Positions 16,759 to 29,745 are shown, counted from the stretch's first letter. The stretch is DNA of 64,000 nt from Henriciella sp. (GCA_013214545.1 JABSQB010000010.1:1-64000), one strand, 5' to 3'. Numbers and translations are program-made. Notes: a model not told the origin generated them from the letters alone.

Positions 16759-17144
16759 TACGCAGCTCCCTGTTCTGGTGTCACAAAGCCAACAATGTTT
16801 CCTTCACCGTCTTCAACATAGGCCGCACGACCGACACCGGGATAGTCCATTGGCGGAAGCGCTTCTGCACCGCCATTCTCAAGCGCCCAAGCATATGTCG
16901 CGTCACAGTCGTCGACCTCAAACGTCATCGTTCCACCGCGCACGGGACCGCCCGCCTCTGGCGAGTCGCCCATTTGCCGCATCATACCAACGGTAAGTGC
17001 ATCACTGAGATTAGGTCCTTCAGCGAAATGATACTCCACGGCTTCCGCACCAGCCATAGGAGTGTACGTCCAGCCGAACAGACCGGCGTAGAAGGCCTGC
17101 GCGCGGGCAACATCGTTCACGTGTATTTCGAAGTGTCCTGACAT
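16758..17144 (-). CDS. VOC-fold (glyoxalase/bleomycin-resistance type) protein inside the pdh operon
   Basis: The 128-residue protein contains two beta-alpha-beta-beta-beta units of the vicinal oxygen chelate fold. The first ([22 protein letters not shown]) resembles the COG3324 group; the second ends in [14 protein letters not shown]. Conserved His and Glu positions suggest it could bind a metal, but substrates of this group are mostly unknown. It starts immediately after the pdhA stop and ends in TAATG with pdhB, so it sits precisely between the two E1 subunit genes. Family call is firm; a link with pyruvate metabolism or detoxification is inference. Confidence 0.88.
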   Translation of the reverse strand: MSGHFEIHVNDVARAQAFYAGLFGWTYTPMAGAEAVEYHFAEGPNLSDALTVGMMRQMGDSPEAGGPVRGGTMTFEVDDCDATYAWALENGGAEALPPMDYPGVGRAAYVEDGEGNIVGFVTPEQGAA

Positions 17145-18155
17145 TTACGCCTCCACCGGCAGAAGAACATCGGTCCAAAGCTCGGACGGGTCGGGTTCGG
17201 GGCTCTCCAAAGAGAAATCAGCGGACTCTTTGACGATTGCACGGATTTCCTTGTCGACGGCTTTCAGATCTTCCTCGGTCGAAAGCTCGGCTGCCAGAAT
17301 CTGTTCCTTCAGCCCGTCGATTGGGTCCTTGTGGCTGCGAATATCGTCGACTTCCTCGCGCTTACGATATTTGGCCGGGTCGGACATTGAGTGACCGCGA
17401 TAGCGATAGGTCTTCATCTCGAGGATGTAAGGCCCCTTGCCAGACCGCGCATATTTGACGGCCTTTTCACCGGCCTTCTTGACTGCATAGACATCCATGC
17501 CGTCGACTTCCTCACCTTCGATTTCGAAAGAGATGCCGCGTTTGAAAAGTTCAGTTTCAGACGCGTGGCGTTCGACGCTGGTACCCATCGCGTACATGTT
17601 GTTTTCGATGACATAGACAACCGGCAGATCCCAGAGTGAGGCCATGTTGAACGCCTCATAGACCTGGCCCTGGTTCGCCGCGCCATCGCCGAAATAAGCA
17701 AGGCAAACATTGTCCTTGCCGAGATATTTGTTGGAAAAAGCTAGCCCGGTTCCGATCGGCACCTGTGCGCCAACGATTCCGTGGCCGCCGAAGAAGTTTT
17801 TCTCGCGGCTGAACATGTGCATAGAGCCGCCTTTACCGCGAGAATAACCGCCAGCGCGTCCGGTCAATTCCGTCATCACGCCTTTCGGGTCCATATCACA
17901 AGCCAACATATGACCATGATCACGGTATCCGGTTATAACCTGATCGCCCTCTTTCAAGCAGGCCTGCATTCCCGTGACGACCGCTTCCTGACCGATATAG
18001 AGGTGACAGAACCCGGCAATCTTACCCATCCCATACAATTGGCCGGCGCGTTCTTCGAACCGGCGTATAAGCAGCATATCTCGATAGAATTTGAGCGCCT
18101 CGTCCTTCTTTAATTTCGGCGAGGACCGGCGCTTCGGGCTAGCGGCTTTGGCCAT
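17145..18155 (-). CDS. pdhA: Pyruvate dehydrogenase E1 alpha subunit
   Basis: The 336-residue protein has the thiamine-diphosphate binding motif GDGAANQGQVYEAFNMASLW...NN, the GGHGIVGAQ block and the RYRGHSMSDPAKYR segment of E1 alpha subunits. It is the first catalytic gene of the operon ftsB-pdhA-VOC-pdhB-pdhC-unknown-lpdA. The ATG at 18155 follows a GGGAG site. It decarboxylates pyruvate and passes the acetyl unit to E2. Confidence 0.96.
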   Translation of the reverse strand: MAKAASPKRRSSPKLKKDEALKFYRDMLLIRRFEERAGQLYGMGKIAGFCHLYIGQEAVVTGMQACLKEGDQVITGYRDHGHMLACDMDPKGVMTELTGRAGGYSRGKGGSMHMFSREKNFFGGHGIVGAQVPIGTGLAFSNKYLGKDNVCLAYFGDGAANQGQVYEAFNMASLWDLPVVYVIENNMYAMGTSVERHASETELFKRGISFEIEGEEVDGMDVYAVKKAGEKAVKYARSGKGPYILEMKTYRYRGHSMSDPAKYRKREEVDDIRSHKDPIDGLKEQILAAELSTEEDLKAVDKEIRAIVKESADFSLESPEPDPSELWTDVLLPVEA

Positions 18156-18221
18156 GACTGCTCCCTGGCTGATGCATTTTTGCGCTTAATACGCAGAGGA
18201 TTGACGCAACGTCGAGTCTTA

Positions 18222-18530
18222 TCACCTATGCGTATCTGCATTCCTGACAGCGCGGTCAACTAACACAAGTTCACCGGGGTACACGAAACCGAGATCGCGT
18301 CGGGCGAGGTATTCGACCAAGTCTGGATCAATTTGGCCCGGGGTCAAGCGAGCTATGTCTTTTTGCAGTGCAGCATTTTCTGCTTCGAGTGCCTCAAGAA
18401 TTGCGCGCTTTTCGGACAGCTCCATCTGTTTGTCCGTCCATTGGCCAAGCCCCTGCTCCCCCGCAAAGGCGTGGTAAGCAAAATATGCAATGGTCAAGGA
18501 CATCGCGCCTGCGGCCCATTTAGAGGTCAT
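18222..18530 (-). CDS. ftsB: FtsB/DivIC-type septum formation protein
   Basis: The 102-residue single-pass protein has a short N-terminus, one transmembrane helix (about 4-22), then a coiled coil (about 36-65, EKRAILEALEAENAALQKDIARL) and the YLARRDLGFVYPGELV motif typical of FtsB/DivIC proteins. FtsB joins FtsL and FtsQ at the division site. It sits between eno and pdhA, its usual location in alphaproteobacteria. The ATG directly follows the poly-T of the eno terminator, and the best Shine-Dalgarno (AGGAG) lies inside the terminator stem. Its translation from readthrough mRNA may therefore depend on hairpin opening. Confidence 0.88.
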   Translation of the reverse strand: MTSKWAAGAMSLTIAYFAYHAFAGEQGLGQWTDKQMELSEKRAILEALEAENAALQKDIARLTPGQIDPDLVEYLARRDLGFVYPGELVLVDRAVRNADTHR

Positions 18531-18571
18531 AAAAAAAGGTGCTCCTACGCTTCAGAGTAGGAACACCTTTT
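18531..18571 (-). terminator. Intrinsic terminator of eno, abutting the ftsB start
   Basis: Read on the minus strand, AAAAGGTGTTCCTAC pairs fully (one G-U) with GTAGGAGCACCTTTT around an 8-base loop, ending in a T run that directly precedes the ftsB ATG. The 15-pair stem lies 17 bases after the eno stop. The 3' arm holds AGGAG, the only good ftsB ribosome binding site. Confidence 0.9.
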
Positions 18572-18587
18572 GTGGTTAAAATCCGCT

Positions 18588-20082
<1,495 letters not shown>

Positions 20083-21453
20083 ATGATGGGACGATATAGT
20101 TGGGCAAACCTAGTAGCGATCGCGCTGCTCTTCATCAGTTGGAGCGGGTTCGCCGCTGTTGCCCCCGAAGCGCACGCGGACACGGTAACGCATCAAACCA
20201 TCGTAGTGCGCAAGGGTATGTCTTTGCCGGTGCCAGTACGGAACAGCTTTGACCGGATCGCTGTTTCCGAGCCCGAGATTGCTGATGCGGCACCAGTTTC
20301 CTCACGTGAGTACTTTGTTCGCGGCCGCACCATCGGCTCAACCAATATCCTCGTCTATAATGAGCGCGGAAATCTGGTGCAGCTGATTGACGTTCTGGTC
20401 ATGCCCAACCTGGACGCTGTGCGCAGCGATCTGATGGCGCTGTTTCCGTCTTCGAAGGTGGAGCTTCGCCCGGTCGCCAACAAAATCCACATCAGCGGCA
20501 GCGTCGCCGATGAAGAGACCATGACTCAGATCATGGCAGTGGTGGACAGCCACGCGCCCGGATTGGCGATCAATGCCATGGAGGTGGAACTGCCCGCGCA
20601 GGTGCTGCTGGAAGTACGTTTCGTCGAAGCCTCGCGCGATGATATTCGCGAAATCGGCTTCGGGACGGATATTGGCCGTCCGGGCGACTTCCTATTCATG
20701 ACGTCTTCCAGCCTGATCTCCGGCGACCCTGCACGTGCAGTCGGGCAAGTGTTCGGTGGCTCAGGCAATACAAGCATCGATTTCACGCTGCAAGCCCTTG
20801 AAGAACAAGGGGTTATCCGCACCTTGGCGAAACCAAACCTGGTCTCTCAATCGGGTCAGACGGCTTCTTTTCTCGCTGGCGGTGAGTTTCCAGTGCCCGT
20901 AGCAGCTGACCAGGACACAATCACAATCGAGTTCAAGAAATTCGGCGTCTCGCTCGAATTCACGCCGACCATCGCGCGAGAAGACCGGATCGTTTTACAG
21001 GTCGCGCCGGAGGTCAGTAATCTCGATCCGCGCAACTCTGTTCGCCTCGTAAATGTTGAAATCCCAGCGCTCAGCGTTCGTGAAATCCAGACTCAGGTCG
21101 AATTGGGCAATGGTCAGAGTTTTGCCATCGCAGGCCTGATCCAGAATGATTACCAAGCACCCGAACTGGAAACTCCGCTCTTGGGCGATATCCCTATTCT
21201 CGGCAATCTGTTCCGATCGAGCCGCTTCAAGAAAAACGAGACGGAGTTGGTCGTGATCATTACTCCGCATCTGGTCTTGCCCCCTGATACAAATGAAGAG
21301 CTTATCGATCCGATCATGGTGTCGGACGAGCCGAACCAGGTTGATCGATATGCGCTGAGCCGCATCGAAGGATCACCAAAACCAGAATTTGGTCGCTCGG
21401 TGGAAAGCAATATTCAGCGCCAATCCACGGCCACCGACGCTGGAGGACAATGA
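20083..21453 (+). CDS. cpaC: Tad/Flp pilus secretin (CpaC/RcpA)
   Basis: The 456-residue protein has a signal peptide (cleavage likely after HA at residue 32). An N-terminal pilus-assembly domain follows (VVRKGMSLPVPVRNSFDRIAV, STNILVYNERG), then a BON-like segment and the C-terminal type II/III secretion secretin domain (LAKPNLVSQSGQTASFLAGGEFPVP, ending TELVVIITPHLV). It would form the outer-membrane channel of the Flp pilus. GAGGGC precedes the ATG. It opens the cpaC-cpaE-cpaF-tadB-tadC run and overlaps cpaE by 4 bases. Confidence 0.93.
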   Translation: MMGRYSWANLVAIALLFISWSGFAAVAPEAHADTVTHQTIVVRKGMSLPVPVRNSFDRIAVSEPEIADAAPVSSREYFVRGRTIGSTNILVYNERGNLVQLIDVLVMPNLDAVRSDLMALFPSSKVELRPVANKIHISGSVADEETMTQIMAVVDSHAPGLAINAMEVELPAQVLLEVRFVEASRDDIREIGFGTDIGRPGDFLFMTSSSLISGDPARAVGQVFGGSGNTSIDFTLQALEEQGVIRTLAKPNLVSQSGQTASFLAGGEFPVPVAADQDTITIEFKKFGVSLEFTPTIAREDRIVLQVAPEVSNLDPRNSVRLVNVEIPALSVREIQTQVELGNGQSFAIAGLIQNDYQAPELETPLLGDIPILGNLFRSSRFKKNETELVVIITPHLVLPPDTNEELIDPIMVSDEPNQVDRYALSRIEGSPKPEFGRSVESNIQRQSTATDAGGQ

Positions 21454-22649
21454 CGATGTCTTCTGCCCGTGGTGTTTTTGCGGCCGCCAAGCTGCATATT
21501 CTCAGCCAGAGCTTCGATGAGCCCATCGCCCAGGCGTGGCGCGAAAAAGGTGGTCAGCTCACAGTCGTGCACGAGTCCTATGCCGGACTGATGGATGGCC
21601 TGAATGAAGAAGGCATGCACATTTGCGTGTTTGAGCATGCGCCGGAAACCGACTTGGCAGAATGCCTGACGGCGCTCGCCATGACCGGACAGAACATCCC
21701 AACGATCGTCATCGGACAAAACCTGCCCGTCAGCGCGTTGCGTGTACTGATGGGGCTGCCTTGCTGGGACATCCTCGACGCGCAGGTGAGTTTTGACGCC
21801 GTCCACAAAGCCCTGACCCGTGCGGCGGAGGCCCTGACTGAGGCGAACATGCAGGCCGTCGCCAATACCAATTCGCAATGTTGGACCTTTGTCTCATCAG
21901 TCGGTGGTGCGGGGGCAACATTGCTAGCGTGCGAGACCGCCTATCAGCTCAGCCAGCTGAAAAGCAAACCGCGCGTTGTGCTGTTTGACCTCAACTTCGT
22001 CGACGGCAGCTGCGCCACCTATCTGAATTGTGAGTCGAACCTGCTGCCGACCATCTTCCAGAAAGATCCGCACAAGATTGATGATGTCTTCCTCAAAACG
22101 ATGACGACGCATCACCCGTTTGGCTTCGACCTCCTCGCCATGCCGCGTTGGAGCGAGATGGAGACGCCGCCCTCGCGAGATGTGATCCTGCAATGCCTGA
22201 ATGTCGCTTGCGAGACTTATGATTTCGTCATCGTCGACAGCCCGCGCTGGCCGACTGAATGGAGCAGCGACATGTTCCTAGGCAGCGACGAGGTTATCCT
22301 GGTGACGGAGCTGTCTGTGCCCGCCCTCAATGCGTCGCGCCAGTGGGTTGAGCAGTTTGCATCCGACCCCGAGTTTCCGTCCATCCGCGCCGTGCTGAAC
22401 CGCCGCCAAAAGGGTATGTTCGGCGCCAAAGTGACTGAGGAGCAGGCACGCGCGGCCTTGGAGATGGAGGTGTTTGCGTCAATCCGATCCGACTGGCCGA
22501 CTGCTCTAAGCGCTGTGAATCTCGGCCAGCCGGTCAGCGACATGAAGCCAGGATCGCCGATTCCAAAGGACATTGGTGATCTGATCAGCAAGCTGCGGCA
22601 CGACAAAGACTCTCCCAAGGCTTCTGAAACCATGAGGGCTGCATCATGA
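21450..22649 (+). CDS. cpaE: CpaE/TadZ-type pilus localisation protein with degenerate Walker A
   Basis: The 399-residue protein has an N-terminal receiver-like domain without an obvious phosphoacceptor, then a ParA/MinD-like domain. Its Walker A region reads SVGGAGATLL, so both lysines of the deviant KGGxxKT motif are missing. The Walker B-like VVLFDLNF and the later FVIVDSPRW remain. CpaE/TadZ proteins place the Tad machine at a pole. ATP binding may be weak or lost, as in some TadZ proteins. Start and stop overlap cpaC and cpaF (ATGA). Confidence 0.88.
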   Translation: MTMSSARGVFAAAKLHILSQSFDEPIAQAWREKGGQLTVVHESYAGLMDGLNEEGMHICVFEHAPETDLAECLTALAMTGQNIPTIVIGQNLPVSALRVLMGLPCWDILDAQVSFDAVHKALTRAAEALTEANMQAVANTNSQCWTFVSSVGGAGATLLACETAYQLSQLKSKPRVVLFDLNFVDGSCATYLNCESNLLPTIFQKDPHKIDDVFLKTMTTHHPFGFDLLAMPRWSEMETPPSRDVILQCLNVACETYDFVIVDSPRWPTEWSSDMFLGSDEVILVTELSVPALNASRQWVEQFASDPEFPSIRAVLNRRQKGMFGAKVTEEQARAALEMEVFASIRSDWPTALSAVNLGQPVSDMKPGSPIPKDIGDLISKLRHDKDSPKASETMRAAS

Positions 22650-24094
22650 GCCGTTTCGTACTCAAACGCCGTCCCGTCGAAGAACAATCCTTAGAACCGG
22701 CAGTCGATCCGCACGTTGAAGCCGAGACGCCCATCCAGGAACCGGTTTCGCCTTCCCCGAGCGAGCCTGCCCCGCAGCCTAAGGAGCGACCGGACATTGA
22801 CGGCGACATGCTTGAGGCCAAGCTTCAAATCCACAACAAGCTGATTGATGAGCTGGATCTCTCCAATCTCGATCAGATGACGCCGGAAGAGTTGCGCACG
22901 CAGATCGGTGTCTTCGTAACCAAGGCGATTGCCGATCAGCGCCTTCCGATGGGCGCGGCAGAGGTGAAGGACTTCACCGATGATATTGTCAATGAAATGG
23001 TTGGTCTCGGCCCGCTGGAACCGCTGCTTCAAGACGATTCCATCGCTGATATTCTGATCAACGGCTACAATCAGGTCTACATCGAACGTAGCGGCGAACT
23101 CGAGCTCTCCAATGCCCGTTTCCGTGACAATCTCCACTTACGACGGATCATCAATAAGATCGTGTCGGCGGTTGGTCGCCGGGTCGATGAAGGCTCGCCG
23201 CTGGTCGATGCGCGCCTCGCCGACGGGTCGCGGGTCAATGCCGCAATTGAACCGATCGCGATTGACGGTCCTCTGGTTTCAATTCGGAAATTCTCCAAGA
23301 AGCCGTTCACTCTGGAAAAATTGGTCGAGTTTCAGGCGATCCCGAAACCGGTCGCCGACTTCCTCTATGGCGCTGTGAAGTGCCGCGTCACCGCAATCAT
23401 CTCCGGCGGTACCGGCTCTGGAAAGACGACGCTATTGAACGCGCTGTCGGCCGCCATCAGCCATAAAGAGCGCCTCATCACGATCGAGGACGCCGCCGAA
23501 TTGCAGCTTCAGCAACCGCATGTTGCCCGTATGGAGACGCGCCCAGCCAACCTCGAAGGCAATGGCGAAATCAAACAGCGGGAGCTGGTGAAGAACGCGC
23601 TTCGCATGCGTCCTGACCGCGTCATCTTGGGCGAGGTGCGTTCGGAAGAAGCCTTCGACATGCTGCAGGCTATGAATACCGGCCACGAAGGCTCAATGGC
23701 CACCATTCACGCCAACAATCCACGCGAAGCGATCACCCGTCTGGAGCAAATGGTCGCGATGGGCGGTCTGCGCATCTCACAGGAAGCCGTGCGTGGACAG
23801 ATCTCGGCCGCCATCGGTATCATCATTCAGGCCCAACGCTTATCCGATGGCTCCCGCCGCATCACGCATGTGACTGAGGTCACCGGCATGGAAGGCGAAG
23901 TAATCCAGATGCAAGATCTGTTTGTGTTCAAGCGGGTCGACACGGGCGAAGATGGCACTGTCATTGGCGAGTTTCGCGCCACTGGCCTGCGCCCGAAATG
24001 CCTCGATGAAATGACCCGCAAGGGCATTCACGTCCCGACCGAGACGTTTGATCCATCCAAACCGTTGCTGAGCGTCGGGGGTAAAAATGGATGA
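22646..24094 (+). CDS. cpaF: Tad/Flp pilus assembly ATPase CpaF (TadA)
   Basis: The 482-residue secretion ATPase has a variable proline-rich N-terminus (about 1-50), the N-terminal domain and a VirB11-like core with Walker [14 protein letters not shown] (about 254-266). These are followed by [10 protein letters not shown], the [11 protein letters not shown] Walker B/Asp box region and the [13 protein letters not shown] His box. It powers pilin polymerisation at the cytoplasmic face of the inner membrane. It overlaps cpaE by 4 bases and tadB by 8 bases. Confidence 0.96.
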   Translation: MSRFVLKRRPVEEQSLEPAVDPHVEAETPIQEPVSPSPSEPAPQPKERPDIDGDMLEAKLQIHNKLIDELDLSNLDQMTPEELRTQIGVFVTKAIADQRLPMGAAEVKDFTDDIVNEMVGLGPLEPLLQDDSIADILINGYNQVYIERSGELELSNARFRDNLHLRRIINKIVSAVGRRVDEGSPLVDARLADGSRVNAAIEPIAIDGPLVSIRKFSKKPFTLEKLVEFQAIPKPVADFLYGAVKCRVTAIISGGTGSGKTTLLNALSAAISHKERLITIEDAAELQLQQPHVARMETRPANLEGNGEIKQRELVKNALRMRPDRVILGEVRSEEAFDMLQAMNTGHEGSMATIHANNPREAITRLEQMVAMGGLRISQEAVRGQISAAIGIIIQAQRLSDGSRRITHVTEVTGMEGEVIQMQDLFVFKRVDTGEDGTVIGEFRATGLRPKCLDEMTRKGIHVPTETFDPSKPLLSVGGKNG

Positions 24095-25037
24095 ACAGGT
24101 CATTCTATATGTCCTGGCCTTTTCTTCGGTCTTTCTTGGCGCGCGCTCACTGATCGATTTCGGCCAGGAGGCGCGCGACAAGTCGCTGGTCAACAAGCGC
24201 CTAAAAGCTCAGGCCGAAACGGACTCAATCGCCGAAGCCGTCCTCCAACTACGGCGTAAGCGCGGTCTGGATGAAGACGGCAACCGCGTCATCAAGAATG
24301 CCTGGCTCGGACGTCTCGTGGCGCGGTCAGGACTGGACTATAAACCCGCGAGCTGGGCAGCAATGGCGCTCGCCGCAGGCGTTGTCGCTGCGGGCCTCGC
24401 TTACTATTTTTCAGGGCTTGCCGCAGCGATCGCGGCCTTCCCGGCCATCGCAGTCGGCGGACCATACCTTGTCCTCAGCATGCTCGGCTCGAAGCGTGAA
24501 CGCGCACTTGGAGAGCAATTGCCGGACGCCTTGGAAATTGTCGTGCGCAGCCTGCAGGCCGGTCACCCGGTGCCCACGGCGATTGCGCTGGTCGGCAAGG
24601 AAACACCTGACCCGCTCGGCTCTGAATTTGGCCTCGTGGCAGATGAGATTTCATTCGGATCCAGCCTGGACCAGGCGATTGAGAAAATGGCCGCGCGCAC
24701 TGAGCACCCGGATATCAATCTGTTCAGCGCGATTGTCCGTCTGCAAACGCGTACGGGCGGTAACCTGGCTGACCTTCTGGCCACCAATTCAAGAACCATC
24801 CGCCAGCGTCAGAAGATGCGCCTGAAGATCAAGGCTGCCTCGTCCGAAGGGCGGATGTCCGCTCTGATCCTGACCGCGGCGCCATTCGTCGTACTGGCCA
24901 CGATGCATATGTTGACGCCAAACTTTTATGGCGACGTCATTCACGTACCGATGATCCAGTACGCGTTAGGTGGCGCCCTGGTCTGGATGACAATTGGCAA
25001 CCTCGTCATGCGCAAGATGACAAATTTCAAGATTTAG
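24087..25037 (+). CDS. tadB: Tad pilus inner-membrane platform protein TadB
   Basis: The 316-residue protein has an N-terminal membrane helix, a pair of central helices and a GspF/PilC-like domain (EQLPDALEIVVRSLQAGHPVPTAI...EISFGSSLDQAIEKMA), ending in two further helices. TadB and TadC form the inner-membrane platform of the Flp pilus, worked by CpaF. The start lies within the end of cpaF (8-base overlap). TadC follows after 10 bases. Confidence 0.93.
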   Translation: MDEQVILYVLAFSSVFLGARSLIDFGQEARDKSLVNKRLKAQAETDSIAEAVLQLRRKRGLDEDGNRVIKNAWLGRLVARSGLDYKPASWAAMALAAGVVAAGLAYYFSGLAAAIAAFPAIAVGGPYLVLSMLGSKRERALGEQLPDALEIVVRSLQAGHPVPTAIALVGKETPDPLGSEFGLVADEISFGSSLDQAIEKMAARTEHPDINLFSAIVRLQTRTGGNLADLLATNSRTIRQRQKMRLKIKAASSEGRMSALILTAAPFVVLATMHMLTPNFYGDVIHVPMIQYALGGALVWMTIGNLVMRKMTNFKI

Positions 25038-25047
25038 GAGTGCGGAC

Positions 25048-25980
25048 ATGATTGAAACCATCCTCAACAGCCCGAGCCTGCTGCTGCTCTGCGTCTCCGC
25101 GATCAGTCTGGCATTATTCGTTCCGGCAACAGTCATCGCGTCTCGGTTCCGCAATCGCATTGAAGGTCGTCTGGTTGGAAGCTCGGGCGGCGGCGCCACT
25201 GTCTCAGAGAAGCCTCGGCACGGCTGGCTAGCACAACTTGGCCAGACCGGCGACGGCGCGCCGAGCGAAGAGGAAACCCGACTGCGCAGTATGATGATGC
25301 GCGCCGGCTATTTCTCGCGCAATGCGCCATACATTTTTTTCGGAATCCGCGCGGTCAGTCTGATTGCGCCGCAGTTCCTGTTGTTTATCGCTGCACCGTT
25401 GCTGCCGTTTAAGCTCACGGGCTTGACCCTGCTCGGGGCTTCCATTTTTGCCGCCGCTTTCGGTTACATGCTCCCATCCATGCTGCTGAACCGGCAGATC
25501 GAACAACGCGAGCAACAATACCGCGACGGGTTCCCGGATATGATGGACTTGCTCGTCGCCTGCGTTGAGGCAGGGCTGAGTCTGGACGGCGCTATCATTC
25601 GCATCGCTGAGGAATTGCAGTTCCGTTATCCAGTACTATCTCGGCAGCTACACTTAATGAGCCTGGAAATGCGCGCAGGACGCGACCGCAACACAGCCTG
25701 GGGAAATTTTGCAGAACGCCTAGGCCTGGAAGAAGCGCGGTCACTGGCGACCATGCTGAAACAGTCTGAAGAGCTCGGCACCAGCATTGGCGAGACTTTG
25801 CGGGTTTACGGCGCCGATATGCGCGAGAAACGCATGTTACGGGCTGAAGAAAAGGCGCTGGCTCTGCCCGCGAAACTGGTCCTGCCCCTGATCATGTTTG
25901 TGTTCCCCACCCTATTGGTCGTGCTGATGATGCCGGCCGTGGTTCGCATGATCTGGGTGTTCAGCGGCGAAGCCATTTAA
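25048..25980 (+). CDS. tadC: Tad pilus inner-membrane platform protein TadC
   Basis: The 310-residue protein is a second GspF-domain membrane protein (DGFPDMMDLLVACVEAGLSLDGAI, followed by ELGTSIGETLRVYGADMREKR) with helices at the N-terminus, centre and C-terminus. TAGGAG precedes its ATG. It is the last gene of this Tad run. TadD, TadE/F/G, Flp pilin and CpaA, which normally complete the system, are not found in this window. Confidence 0.93.
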   Translation: MIETILNSPSLLLLCVSAISLALFVPATVIASRFRNRIEGRLVGSSGGGATVSEKPRHGWLAQLGQTGDGAPSEEETRLRSMMMRAGYFSRNAPYIFFGIRAVSLIAPQFLLFIAAPLLPFKLTGLTLLGASIFAAAFGYMLPSMLLNRQIEQREQQYRDGFPDMMDLLVACVEAGLSLDGAIIRIAEELQFRYPVLSRQLHLMSLEMRAGRDRNTAWGNFAERLGLEEARSLATMLKQSEELGTSIGETLRVYGADMREKRMLRAEEKALALPAKLVLPLIMFVFPTLLVVLMMPAVVRMIWVFSGEAI

Positions 25981-26089
25981 AGGCCGGCACAAGCGACCCT
26001 CCCCCTCGACCCATTTAAGTCTCTTTGCTGGCGCTTCGCGCCATTCCGCCCGCCGTGTAAACTCAACGAAGCTTGTGAGCACCGCGACC

Positions 26090-26140
26090 GCCGGGCACAA
26101 TAAAGCCCGGCACCATAACCTGCTGGAAAGTGGTGCCGGG
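26090..26140. terminator. Two overlapping hairpins between convergent tadC and cpaB
   Basis: GCCGGGC (26090-26096) pairs with GCCCGGC (26105-26111). The overlapping CCCGGCACCA (26106-26115) pairs perfectly with TGGTGCCGGG (26131-26140). The two stems share bases and so exclude each other. They lie in the 233-base gap between convergent tadC and cpaB and probably act as a bidirectional terminator, although no long T run follows. Nothing else recognisable is in the gap. Confidence 0.55.
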
Positions 26141-26213
26141 CCGTCAGTCTGCGAATTCAACGGAGATCAATGAGCCGACCCGATCTCAGTGGGTCTTGCA
26201 TTTTGGTTTGCCG

Positions 26214-27122
26214 CTAAGAGGTCGGAGCCGGGATGAGCTTGGTTGGCGCTGAGGCTTTTTTCTCGGCAGCAGTTGGCACTTTGACTTCGCTTTCTTCAGT
26301 GCCGAGCATGACTTTGATCTGTTTGTCGGCTGGGCGACGTGCCACCACGCGGCGAGAGACCCAGCGCGGCGGGGTGCGCGCGGCAGCGACCTTCGCAGCT
26401 GGCATCGATAAAGGTTTCTGATCTGGCTCGCGTGATCCGCGCAGCGCCAGAGACAAGTCGCCCAACCCTGAAGCTACAGATAGCTTTTTGGCGTCTTCCA
26501 CATTGACAGCCAGCGTCGCACGCGCAAACACGCGGGGATCTTCGCTCAGCGGATTATAATTCGAGTCGACCGCGAGCACTTCAACATTCTGTAGCAGCAC
26601 TTCGGAAACGAGGTTTACGGTCCGCGCATTGCGGCCTTTATCCTGCGTGAACAGGACGTCGACTTTATCGCCCGGCAACACGAAGCCCGCGACGCCGCGT
26701 ACATCGTCCATGCGCACCGTATAGGCCCGGTACCCAGGTTCCAACCGCCCCGCCAACGAGGCACGCGTGCCTAATGGCGACAGGCGAGAATCAAGAATTG
26801 GGTCACCTGGCTGGAAGTCCGTCAGCGCCAAACGCTGGGCGTATTCATTCGAGCCGATTTCCAGGCCATGACTGAAATATCCATAAGGCGCTTTGCTTTC
26901 AGGCCAGCGCTCAACCGTGACATTCTCGACGGTCACAGCATCGCCGCGCACGATCACGTCAGAGGCCACCACAACGCTCACCTCGTTTTCGACGGGTAGC
27001 GAGACCTCGGTCACTTCCGGTTCGGCTTTCGGCTCAGATTTGGTCATTTGCCAAGCGACATACGTGGCCGCTAAACCAAGAACAGCAGAGGCGCCAAGTG
27101 AAATGGCTGGGGACATACGCAT
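26214..27122 (-). CDS. cpaB: Flp pilus assembly protein CpaB
   Basis: The protein of about 302 residues has an N-terminal membrane anchor (ISLGASAVLGLAATYVAWQ), an SAF domain (VVVASDVIVRGDAVTVENV...VERWPE) and the RcpC/CpaB-type domain (RAYTVRMDDVRGVAGFVLPGDKVDVLF). A Lys/Ala-rich tail follows. It is a periplasmic component that helps the CpaC secretin. The ATG at 27122 has GGAG 6 bases upstream; the ATG at 27134 is also possible. Unusually, it is transcribed towards tadC instead of preceding cpaC. Confidence 0.9.
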   Translation of the reverse strand: MRMSPAISLGASAVLGLAATYVAWQMTKSEPKAEPEVTEVSLPVENEVSVVVASDVIVRGDAVTVENVTVERWPESKAPYGYFSHGLEIGSNEYAQRLALTDFQPGDPILDSRLSPLGTRASLAGRLEPGYRAYTVRMDDVRGVAGFVLPGDKVDVLFTQDKGRNARTVNLVSEVLLQNVEVLAVDSNYNPLSEDPRVFARATLAVNVEDAKKLSVASGLGDLSLALRGSREPDQKPLSMPAAKVAAARTPPRWVSRRVVARRPADKQIKVMLGTEESEVKVPTAAEKKASAPTKLIPAPTS

Positions 27123-27249
27123 AGTGAGCTCCATTCCTATCCTGCCAGTCTACAGGCAGGCCTTTAAACGGAGCCCTAGGGTAATCAGGCAAAATGACGG
27201 GCCGCATTAAGCATAACGGGCGCGCCAGCGCCTCAATCGCGCAAAACAA

Positions 27250-27274
27250 AACCCCTGCCAAAGAAGCAGGGGTT
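27250..27274 (-). terminator. Intrinsic terminator of rpmF
   Basis: AACCCCTGC and GCAGGGGTT form a perfect 9-base stem with a 7-base loop, followed on the minus strand by TTGTTTTG. It lies about 28 bases after the rpmF stop. Confidence 0.85.
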
Positions 27275-27301
27275 AAGTACTCTACAGATTCTACGCCGAG
27301 C

Positions 27302-27484
27302 TTAGTCGTCAGACGGCTCGAGAATCTGGCGACCACGATAAATGCCTGATTTCAGGTCGATGTGGTGCGGACGGCGAAGTTCACCAGAATCCTGGTCTTC
27401 GATATAAGTGTTGCCTTTCAGGCGGTCGTGAGAACGGCGCATGCCACGGCGCGACTTCGTAATCTTACTCTTAGGGACAGCCAT
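27302..27484 (-). CDS. rpmF: 50S ribosomal protein L32
   Basis: The basic 60-residue protein starts [20 protein letters not shown], the standard bacterial L32 start. The zinc-binding cysteines of some L32 proteins are absent, as is usual in alphaproteobacteria. It is a single gene with its own downstream terminator. It is a structural part of the large ribosomal subunit. Confidence 0.97.
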   Translation of the reverse strand: MAVPKSKITKSRRGMRRSHDRLKGNTYIEDQDSGELRRPHHIDLKSGIYRGRQILEPSDD

Positions 27485-27580
27485 TTGCTTGCTCCAAAAC
27501 GGGTGCCGAGGCGAAACCTCGTGAAATTCAAACCGCGCACATACCGGAACGGGCCGCGGCGCGCAAGGGGGGATTGCTGC

Positions 27581-29745
<2,165 letters not shown>

